A stretch of 64,000 nucleotides of DNA from Delftia tsuruhatensis. GTDB lineage: Bacteria > Pseudomonadota > Gammaproteobacteria > Burkholderiales > Burkholderiaceae_C. This document shows positions 57,667 through 64,000 of this stretch, one piece after another. The notes beneath the pieces were generated by a model. That model worked only from the letters and a program-made list of their open reading frames with translations. It searched no databases and had not been told where the DNA came from. The stretch spans positions 1,964,501 through 2,028,500 of the forward strand of contig NZ_LR813084.1 in NCBI RefSeq assembly GCF_903815225.1, in the 5' to 3' direction. The number at the start of each line of letters is the position of its first letter. Position 1 is the stretch's first letter. A program made the translations under genes and the position numbers.

Positions 57667-59160
57667 ATGGAAAAGACTTCCGGCAATGCGCCGGCCATGG
57701 GTGCCCAGGCGCGCCCCGAGGACGAGCAATTGGGCCTGGCGGCCAATACCCTGTATGGCCTCCAGCATGTGCTGACCATGTATGGCGGTATCGTGGCCGT
57801 GCCCCTGGTCATGGCCAATGCGGCCGGCATGTCGGCCTCGGATACGGGCCTGCTGATCACGGCCTGCCTGTTCATGGGCGGCCTGGCGACGCTGTTGCAG
57901 ACGCTGGGCATCCCGTTCTTCGGCTCGCGCCTGCCGCTGGTGCAGGGCGTGTCCTTCTCGGGCGTGGCCACCATGGTCAGCATCCTGCACACGGGGGGCG
58001 GCATGCAGGGCGTGCTGGGTGCCGTGCTCTTCGCCTCGCTGTTCGGGCTGGTCATCGCGCCCGTGTTCTCCAAGCTCACGCGCTTCTTCCCGCCGTTGGT
58101 CAATGGTTGCGTGATCACCATCATCGGCCTGTCGCTGATGCCGGTGGCGGCCCACTGGGCCATGGGCGGCAACGCCCAGGCGTCCGACTATGGCAGCGTT
58201 GGCAACATCGGTCTGGCGGGGCTGTCCCTGGTGGTGGTACTTGCGCTGAGCAAGCTGGGCAATGCCATGATCTCGCGCCTGTCCATTTTGCTGGCCATCG
58301 TCATCGGCACGGCCGTGGCCGCGATGATCGGCAAGTCCGACTTCTCCGAAGTGGGCAGCGGCGCCTGGTTCGCCGTACCCATGCCGCTGCACTTCGGCTG
58401 GCCGACCTTCAGCCTGGCGGCGACGGTGTCCATGTCCATCGTGATCCTTGTCACGCTGGTGGAGACCTCGGCCGACATCCTGGCCGTGGGCGACATCGTG
58501 GGCACGCGCGTGGACTCGCGGCGCCTGGCCGACGGCCTGCGCGCCGACATGCTGTCCAGCGTGGTCGCGCCCTTCTTCGGCTCGTTCACGCAAAGCGCGT
58601 TTGCCCAGAACGTGGGTCTGGTCGCGGTCACGGGCATCAAGAGCCGCTACGTGGTGGCCTTCAGCGGCCTGATCCTGATCGCCTTCGGGCTGCTACCGAT
58701 CATGGGGCGCATCGTGGCCTGCGTGCCGCCCTCGGTGCTGGGCGGCGCGGGCCTGGTGCTGTTCGGCACCGTGGCGGCCAGCGGCATACGCACGCTGGCC
58801 AAGGTGGACTACCACAACAACATGAACCTGATCATCGTGGCGGCCTCCATCGGCATGGGGGTGCTTCCCATGGTCAAGCCCGACTTCTATCACCACTTCC
58901 CGGACTGGTTCGCCACCATGTTCCATTCGGGCATCAGCTCCACGGCCGTGACCGTGTTGCTGCTGAACCTGGTCTTCAACCACTTCAAGCAAGGCAACCC
59001 CGAGGAGCCTTCCGTCTTCGGCGCCGGCTCCGAGCGTGTGCTCAGCGAGGCCGTGCTGTCCGCGCTGGCCGAGGGCGACCGTGTGGTGGACGGCAAGCTC
59101 TATGACCGCGACGGCAAGGAAGTGGCCACGGTGCCGCAGGCCGCGGCGGCCATGCACTGA
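57667..59160 (+). CDS. NCS2 family xanthine/uric acid permease
   Basis: 497 residues from MEKTSGNAPAMGAQARPEDE; AAGGAG precedes the ATG. About 12-14 membrane helices; signatures LYGLQHVLTMYGGIVAVPLV and GSFTQSAFAQNVGLVAVTGIKSR, the latter the NCS2 motif near the substrate site. These are proton symporters for xanthine, uric acid or uracil. Residue pattern favours purine rather than uracil use, but this is not firm. Confidence 0.92.
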   Translation: MEKTSGNAPAMGAQARPEDEQLGLAANTLYGLQHVLTMYGGIVAVPLVMANAAGMSASDTGLLITACLFMGGLATLLQTLGIPFFGSRLPLVQGVSFSGVATMVSILHTGGGMQGVLGAVLFASLFGLVIAPVFSKLTRFFPPLVNGCVITIIGLSLMPVAAHWAMGGNAQASDYGSVGNIGLAGLSLVVVLALSKLGNAMISRLSILLAIVIGTAVAAMIGKSDFSEVGSGAWFAVPMPLHFGWPTFSLAATVSMSIVILVTLVETSADILAVGDIVGTRVDSRRLADGLRADMLSSVVAPFFGSFTQSAFAQNVGLVAVTGIKSRYVVAFSGLILIAFGLLPIMGRIVACVPPSVLGGAGLVLFGTVAASGIRTLAKVDYHNNMNLIIVAASIGMGVLPMVKPDFYHHFPDWFATMFHSGISSTAVTVLLLNLVFNHFKQGNPEEPSVFGAGSERVLSEAVLSALAEGDRVVDGKLYDRDGKEVATVPQAAAAMH

Positions 59161-59179
59161 GGCCTGCGTCCGAAAGTCG

Positions 59180-59213
59180 AAGGCCGGTCCCCATTGCGGG
59201 GCCGGCCTTTTTT
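59180..59213 (+). terminator. Intrinsic terminator after the NCS2 permease
   Basis: Arms AAGGCCGGTCCCC and GGGGCCGGCCTT (one bulged base), then TTTTTT. Sits before the convergent glnD stop. Confidence 0.88.
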
Positions 59214-59228
59214 GCTGGCGCCGGGCGT

Positions 59229-61862
59229 TCAGACCGCCAGGGCCTGGAGCAGCTCGGTTTCTATGCGCAGCTGGCGCTGATTGTCCTGCAGCTCGGCGCC
59301 CTCGATCAGAAAGCTGTCTTCCACGCGCTCGCCCAGGGTGCTGACCTTGGCCAGCTGCACGCTCAGGCGGTGCTGGGCCAGGATGCGGGCCACGGTGTAG
59401 AGCAGGCCGGCGCGGTCGGTGGCCGAGATGGACAGCAGCCAGTGCTGGGCCTTTTCGTCGGGCTGCAGCGTGACGCGCGGGGCGAAGGGAAAGCTCTTGA
59501 CACGGCGCGACAGGCGCCGGTGCGATGGCTCGGGCAGCGCGCCTTGCTGCATCAGGGCCACGACGAGGTCGTTCTCGACCATGTGCATGAGCTCGCGGTA
59601 CTGCTCCTGCATGGCCGGCGCCACGACCTGGAAGGTATCCAGCGCATAGCTGTTGTGGGCCGTGTGCACGCGGGCATCGAGGATGGAGAAGGCCGCGCGG
59701 TCGAAGTAGCCGCAGATGCGCGCGAACAGGTCGGGCTGGTCGGGTGCGTAGACCAGTACCTGCAGGCCTTCGCCGGCCAGGGAGCGGCGCGCGCGCACCA
59801 CGGGATGGGTGGTGCCCACGTGGCGCGAAAGGTGGCGTGTGTGCCAGGCGATGTCGGCTGCCTCGTGGCGCATGAAGTAGTCCACGCCCAGCGTGTCCCA
59901 GAGCTTCTTGTGCGACTCGAAGGGCTGGGCCGTGAGCGCCAGCTGCACCAGGGCTTCGCGCTTGCGCGCCTCGATCTCGGCGGCCGCGTCGGGTGCGCGC
60001 CCGCCCAGGACGCGCAGCGTCAGGCGGTAGGTGTCCTCCAGCAGCTTGCCCTTCCAGGCGCTCCAGACCTTGGGGCTGGTGCCGCGGATATCGGCCACGG
60101 TGAGCAGGTACAACGCGGTGAGGTTGCGCTCGTTGCCCACGCGCTCGGCGAAGGCCTGGATGACATCCGGATCGGAGAGGTCCTGCTTCTGTGCCACCTG
60201 GCTCATGGTCAGGTGCTCGCGCACCAGGAATTCGATCAGCTCGGCATCCGTGCGCGCGATGCCGTGGGCGCGGCAGAACCGCTTGGCCTCCACGGCGCCG
60301 ATGATGGAGTGGTCGCCGCCCCGGCCCTTGCCGATGTCGTGGAACAGCGCGGCCAGGTACAGCAGCCAGGGCTTGTCCCAGCCGCTGGCCAGTTGGGAGC
60401 AGAACGGATATTCGTGCGCATGCTCTGCCATGAAGAAGCGCCGCACGTTGCGCAGCACCATGAGGATGTGCTGGTCCACGGTGTAGACATGGAACAGGTC
60501 GTGCTGCATCTGGCCCACGATGCGCCGGAACGGCCACAGGTAGCGTCCCAGCACCGAGGTCTGGTTCATCAGCCGCATGGCGTGCGTGATGCCGCTGGGC
60601 TGCTGCAGGATCTTCATGAAGGTGGCGCGGTTGACCGGGTCGCGCCGGAAGGCCGCGTCCATCAGGTCGCGCGCGCTGTACAGCGCGCGCAGCGTGCGCG
60701 CCGACAGATCGGTCAGGCCCACATGGGTCTCGTACATCAGGAAGGTTTCGAGGATGGCATGCGGCTCGCGTTCGTAGAGGTCGTCGCTGGCGACCTCGAT
60801 GGTGCCGGCCTTCTCGTAGAAGCGCGAATTGAGACGGATGCGTGGCGTGGGGCGCGGGTTCAGGCGCTCCTCGATGTTCAGTCGCAGGATCTGGCACAGT
60901 TGGGTCACAGCCTTGGCGGCCCAGTAGTAGTGGCGCATCAGCGTCTCGCTGGCGCGCATGGCCAGCTTGCGGCCCTCGGCCGAGGTGGAGCGGTAGCCGA
61001 AGGCCTCGGCCACGGCCGTCTGCTGGTCGAATACGAGCCGGTCCTCGTGCCGGCCCGCCACGGCATGCAGGCGCGCGCGGATCAGGCTGAGCAGGGACTC
61101 GTTGTCTTCCAGCTGCTGGCGCTCGAAGTCGGTGATCAGTCCTTTGTCGGCCAGCGCCTGCCAGCTGCTGCCCAGGCCCGCGGCGCGCGACAGCCAGAGC
61201 ATGGTGTGCAGGTCGCGCAGGCCGCCGGGCGATTCCTTGCAGTTGGGCTCCAGTGCGTAGGGCGTGTTCTCGTACTTGCCGTGACGCTGGCGCATCTCCA
61301 GCAACTTGCCGGACAGGAAGGCGCGTGCATTCATCTGTGCCTGGTAGCGCTGCTGGAATGCATCGAACAGCGGCTCGCTGCCGCAGATGCGGCGCGCCTC
61401 CAGCAAGGCTGTCTGCACGGTCAGGTCGCGCGCGGACTCCTCCAGGCATTCGGCCAGGGTGCGCACGCTGGAGCCGATCTCCAGGCCCGCGTCCCAGCAA
61501 CTGCCGATGAACTTCTCGATGCGGGCGGTCAGTTCAGGGTTGCCGATGGCGTCTTCGGGCAGCAGCACCAGCACGTCGATGTCCGAGCAGGGGAAAAGCT
61601 GGGCACGGCCGAAGCCGCCCACGGCTGCCAGGCATGCGTCAGCCGGCATGTCCGCCCGCTGCCACAGCGCGTACAGCTGCGTGTCGGCCAGGTCGCTCAG
61701 GTGCTGGAGTACCAGGCGCACGCCGCGCCGCCCCATGGTGGGGGCCAGCAGCGAGCTGATCCAGCGCCCACGGTCCCGGGTGTACTGCGCGCGCAGCTGT
61801 TCCAGGGAGTCCGGGGTCGCGGGCGCGGCGTGGGAGGGGCGGTGGTCAGTGGTCTGTTTCAT
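59229..61862 (-). CDS. glnD: [Protein-PII] uridylyltransferase/uridylyl-removing enzyme
   Basis: 877 residues. Nucleotidyltransferase motif [20 protein letters not shown] near 82-101, HD domain with [12 protein letters not shown] (central), and two C-terminal ACT domains for glutamine sensing. GlnD adds UMP to Tyr51 of PII when nitrogen is scarce and removes it when glutamine is high. Its partner glnB is at 39129-39467. Lies downstream of map on the same strand, as in E. coli. Confidence 0.96.
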   Translation of the reverse strand: MKQTTDHRPSHAAPATPDSLEQLRAQYTRDRGRWISSLLAPTMGRRGVRLVLQHLSDLADTQLYALWQRADMPADACLAAVGGFGRAQLFPCSDIDVLVLLPEDAIGNPELTARIEKFIGSCWDAGLEIGSSVRTLAECLEESARDLTVQTALLEARRICGSEPLFDAFQQRYQAQMNARAFLSGKLLEMRQRHGKYENTPYALEPNCKESPGGLRDLHTMLWLSRAAGLGSSWQALADKGLITDFERQQLEDNESLLSLIRARLHAVAGRHEDRLVFDQQTAVAEAFGYRSTSAEGRKLAMRASETLMRHYYWAAKAVTQLCQILRLNIEERLNPRPTPRIRLNSRFYEKAGTIEVASDDLYEREPHAILETFLMYETHVGLTDLSARTLRALYSARDLMDAAFRRDPVNRATFMKILQQPSGITHAMRLMNQTSVLGRYLWPFRRIVGQMQHDLFHVYTVDQHILMVLRNVRRFFMAEHAHEYPFCSQLASGWDKPWLLYLAALFHDIGKGRGGDHSIIGAVEAKRFCRAHGIARTDAELIEFLVREHLTMSQVAQKQDLSDPDVIQAFAERVGNERNLTALYLLTVADIRGTSPKVWSAWKGKLLEDTYRLTLRVLGGRAPDAAAEIEARKREALVQLALTAQPFESHKKLWDTLGVDYFMRHEAADIAWHTRHLSRHVGTTHPVVRARRSLAGEGLQVLVYAPDQPDLFARICGYFDRAAFSILDARVHTAHNSYALDTFQVVAPAMQEQYRELMHMVENDLVVALMQQGALPEPSHRRLSRRVKSFPFAPRVTLQPDEKAQHWLLSISATDRAGLLYTVARILAQHRLSVQLAKVSTLGERVEDSFLIEGAELQDNQRQLRIETELLQALAV

Positions 61863-61951
61863 GCGCGGCTAGGGCTGTGAGGGCTCCCGGCGGGCAGATC
61901 CCGGGTGCCATGCGATTGTGCCGGGGCTTCACGCAAGAAACATGCCTTGCC

Positions 61952-62767
61952 TCAGCAACTGGTGGCGGTGACGAAGGGCGGCAGCGCAGGAGAGCCTGCC
62001 GACAGCGTCATGACCTCGTAGCCGGTGCGGGTCACGACCAGGGTATGTTCCCACTGCGCCGAAAGGCTGTGGTCCTTGGTGACGATGGTCCAGCCATCCT
62101 TGCCCAGTTCCTTGATCTCGCGCTTGCCCAGGTTGAGCATGGGCTCGATGGTGAAGACCATGCCTTCCTCCAGCACCGTCCCCGTGCCGGGGCGGCCGTA
62201 GTGCAGGATCTGGGGCTCTTCATGGAACTTCTGGCCGATGCCGTGGCCGCAGAACTCGCGCACCACCGACAGGCCGTGGCCTTCGGCGAAGGTCTGGATG
62301 GCGTGGCCGATATCGCCCAGCGTGGCGCCGGGCCTGACCTGCTGGATGCCCAGCCACATGGCATCGAAGGTCAGCGCCGACAGGCGCCTGGCCGCGATGG
62401 AGCACTCGCCGATCAGGAACATGCGGCTGTTGTCGCCGTACCAGCCGTCCTTGGTGATCACGGTCACATCCACGTTGACGATGTCGCCCTTCTTGAGCGG
62501 CTTGTCGTTGGGGATGCCGTGGCAGACCACGTGATTGACCGAGGTGCACAGGTGGCCGGGGTAAGGCGGATAGCCGGGCGGCTGGTAACCGATGGTGGCC
62601 GATACCGTGCCCTGTTGCGCCATGCATTCGGCGCCCAGGCGGTCGATCTCCGCCGTGGTGATGCCGGGCTTGATGTGGGGGGTGATGTAGTCCAGCACTT
62701 CCGAAGCCAGGCGGCAGGCCACGCGCATGGCCGCGATGTCTTCGGCGCTCTTGATGGTGATGCTCAT
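61952..62767 (-). CDS. map: Methionine aminopeptidase, type I
   Basis: 271 residues. Metal ligands: Asp in VNVDVTVITKDGWYGDNSRM, His in VREFCGHGIGQKFHEEP, Glu in FTIEPMLN and Glu in SAQWEHTLVV. It removes N-terminal Met after deformylation. Ends at 61952, 89 bases before the glnD start. ATG at 62767 matches the family start. Confidence 0.96.
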   Translation of the reverse strand: MSITIKSAEDIAAMRVACRLASEVLDYITPHIKPGITTAEIDRLGAECMAQQGTVSATIGYQPPGYPPYPGHLCTSVNHVVCHGIPNDKPLKKGDIVNVDVTVITKDGWYGDNSRMFLIGECSIAARRLSALTFDAMWLGIQQVRPGATLGDIGHAIQTFAEGHGLSVVREFCGHGIGQKFHEEPQILHYGRPGTGTVLEEGMVFTIEPMLNLGKREIKELGKDGWTIVTKDHSLSAQWEHTLVVTRTGYEVMTLSAGSPALPPFVTATSC

Positions 62768-62844
62768 GGCCTCGATTATCCCATTGCGCCTCCCGACGTG
62801 CAGGGGTAAGGGGCGGCTGTCGCCACCGGGACGCCCCGGCCCGG

Positions 62845-62914
62845 TAAAATGGCGGTCTCACCGATTCAGCGCCTTGCGGCCTGCCCGTGCCGGGCGGGGC
62901 CGCAGGGCGCTTTT
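62845..62914 (+). promoter_or_regulatory. purL promoter -10 and terminator-like leader hairpin
   Basis: TAAAAT at 62845-62850 would start transcription near 62857. Then a long stem: GCGCC/GGCGC extended to a 13-bp arm pair (62869-62881 with 62898-62910) around an inner GCCCG/CGGGC, followed by TTTT. This looks like an intrinsic terminator 31 bases before purL, so purL may be attenuated. Confidence 0.55.
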
Positions 62915-62944
62915 CACAAGCCTCCTCACCCAACAGGCCGCCAC

Positions 62945-64000
62945 GTGACCTTGCATCTGACACAGTTTGAGGGTGGAAACGCCCTGAGCTCGTTCCGCGC
63001 CCAGCAGCTTCTGACCGACCTGGTCTCCATCCATCCCAAAATCACCGGCATCTCCGCGCGCTTCGTGCACCTGGTGGCCACGGACGCCGCACCCACGCCC
63101 GCACTGCAAGAGCGCCTTCAGGCGCTCTTGACCTATGGAGACCCCTATGAAGGCCCGGCCGACGGCACGGTCCTGGTGGTCACGCCGCGCCTGGGCACGA
63201 TCTCGCCCTGGGCTTCCAAGGCCACCGACATCGCACGCAACTGCGGCCTGGCGGTCTTCCGCGTGGAGCGCATCACCGAGTACCGCATCGCCCTGAAGAC
63301 GGGCCTGCTCGGCGGTACTCCCGAACTGACGACCGAGCAGACCGCGCGCATCGCCGCTCTGCTCCACGACCGCATGACCGAATCGGTCTTCGCCACGCGC
63401 GCCGAGGCCGAGCAGCTGTTCTCCGCCCTCAGCGCCGCGCCCATGGAGTTCGTCGATGTGCTGGGCGGCGGCCGCGCGGCGCTGGAAGCCGCCAACCGCC
63501 AATGGGGCCTGGCCCTGGCAGACGACGAGATCGACTATCTGGTCGATGCCTTCAAGGGCCTCGGGCGCAACCCCACGGACGTGGAACTGATGATGTTCGC
63601 GCAGGCCAACAGCGAGCACTGCCGCCACAAGATCTTCAACGCCCAGTTCACCATCGACGGCGTGGCCCAGGACAAGAGCCTGTTCGGCATGATCCGTCAC
63701 ACGCACCAGGTCTCGCCCCAGCACACCGTGGTGGCCTACTCGGACAACGCCTCCATCATGGAAGGCCACGAGGTCGAGCGCTTCGTCGCCGCCTTCGAGG
63801 CTGCCAAGGACAAGATCAAGGCCCCCAGCTACCAGAAGAAGCAGGCCGTCAACCACGTCCTGATGAAGGTGGAGACGCACAACCATCCCACGGCCATCTC
63901 TCCCTTCCCCGGCGCCTCCACGGGCGCGGGCGGCGAGATCCGCGACGAGGGCGCCACGGGCCGCGGCTCCAAGCCCAAGGCCGGCCTGACGGGCTTCACG
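62945..64000 (+). CDS. purL: Phosphoribosylformylglycinamidine synthase, partial
   Basis: 352 codons from a GTG at 62945, cut by the right edge (full proteins are about 1330 residues). N-terminal domain ([20 protein letters not shown] and [20 protein letters not shown]), then the FGAM synthase domain with [18 protein letters not shown] and [20 protein letters not shown]. Full-length PurL of this class makes FGAM from FGAR and glutamine in one chain. A hairpin lies in its leader. Confidence 0.93.
   Translation, partial: MTLHLTQFEGGNALSSFRAQQLLTDLVSIHPKITGISARFVHLVATDAAPTPALQERLQALLTYGDPYEGPADGTVLVVTPRLGTISPWASKATDIARNCGLAVFRVERITEYRIALKTGLLGGTPELTTEQTARIAALLHDRMTESVFATRAEAEQLFSALSAAPMEFVDVLGGGRAALEAANRQWGLALADDEIDYLVDAFKGLGRNPTDVELMMFAQANSEHCRHKIFNAQFTIDGVAQDKSLFGMIRHTHQVSPQHTVVAYSDNASIMEGHEVERFVAAFEAAKDKIKAPSYQKKQAVNHVLMKVETHNHPTAISPFPGASTGAGGEIRDEGATGRGSKPKAGLTGFT

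Noticed and set aside
59370-61880. Plus-strand open frame of over 800 codons opposite glnD
   Set aside because: Shadow of glnD; no ribosome site or recognisable domain.

Overview
The window is high-GC (about two thirds G+C by eye), densely coding bacterial chromosome. Gene content points to a betaproteobacterium of the order Burkholderiales, most likely Comamonadaceae (Delftia/Acidovorax/Comamonas-like). The clues are the trxA-rho pair, dnaX-ybaB-recR beside the SRP RNA, an ECF sigma-DUF3619-DUF3106-RDD operon, ilvB-ilvH-ilvC-pssA-leuA order, a Bug-type solute receptor, a Burkholderia-type porin and a type B L31 protein. Genus assignment is inference. No rRNA, CRISPR array, prophage, transposase or plasmid gene was seen, so this looks like core chromosome with a few accessory metabolic islands.

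Layout. 1-4000: the N-terminal part of a GT39-like membrane glycosyltransferase cut by the left edge, rpmE2, and a divergent pair (citrate-synthase-like protein with an N-terminal helix-turn-helix, and a CoA-transferase) around an AT-rich palindromic region. 4000-12700: rho and trxA (minus), a flavoprotein, the 4.5S SRP RNA (minus), dnaX with a nine-A slippery run, ybaB and recR, then a MAPEG protein and an NMT1-type solute receptor. 12700-16300: mltD and gloB (minus), then a methyltransferase and rnhA (plus). 16400-22300: an apparent catabolic operon: porin, two-subunit IorAB-like molybdenum hydroxylase, TauD-like dioxygenase and Bug receptor, preceded by two copies of an 18-bp palindrome and followed by a convergent TetR gene. 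22300-30600, minus strand: thioredoxin-like protein, moeA, mobA, moaA, then SDR, DUF2889, aldehyde dehydrogenase and a Crp/Fnr regulator. 30600-39500, mostly plus: Mpo1-like protein, ppa, two tandem chemoreceptors, a FemAB-like protein (minus), nadE and glnB. 39500-43000, minus: LOG protein, dgkA, RDD, DUF3106, DUF3619 and an ECF sigma factor. 43100-51500, plus: ilvB, ilvH, ilvC, pssA, leuA and a second leuA. 51500-64000: pbpG, iclR, the N-end-rule transferases bpt and aat, three tandem tRNA-Asn genes, DUF454, def, an NCS2 permease, glnD, map and the start of purL.

How the parts work together. ilvB/ilvH/ilvC make the shared valine/isoleucine precursors and leuA diverts 2-ketoisovalerate to leucine. 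A 17-codon leader peptide rich in leucine codons, an antiterminator and an intrinsic terminator precede leuA and form a classical attenuator that appears not to have its own gene call. PII (glnB) and its modifying enzyme (glnD) are both present. moaA, mobA and moeA supply molybdenum cofactor and lie beside a molybdenum hydroxylase. The strongest items for follow-up are the leuA attenuator, the dnaX slippage site, the operator pair and uncharacterised oxidation operon at 16.4-22.2 kb, the structured ilvH and purL leaders, and the DUF3106 gene that changes reading frame and lacks its own stop codon.
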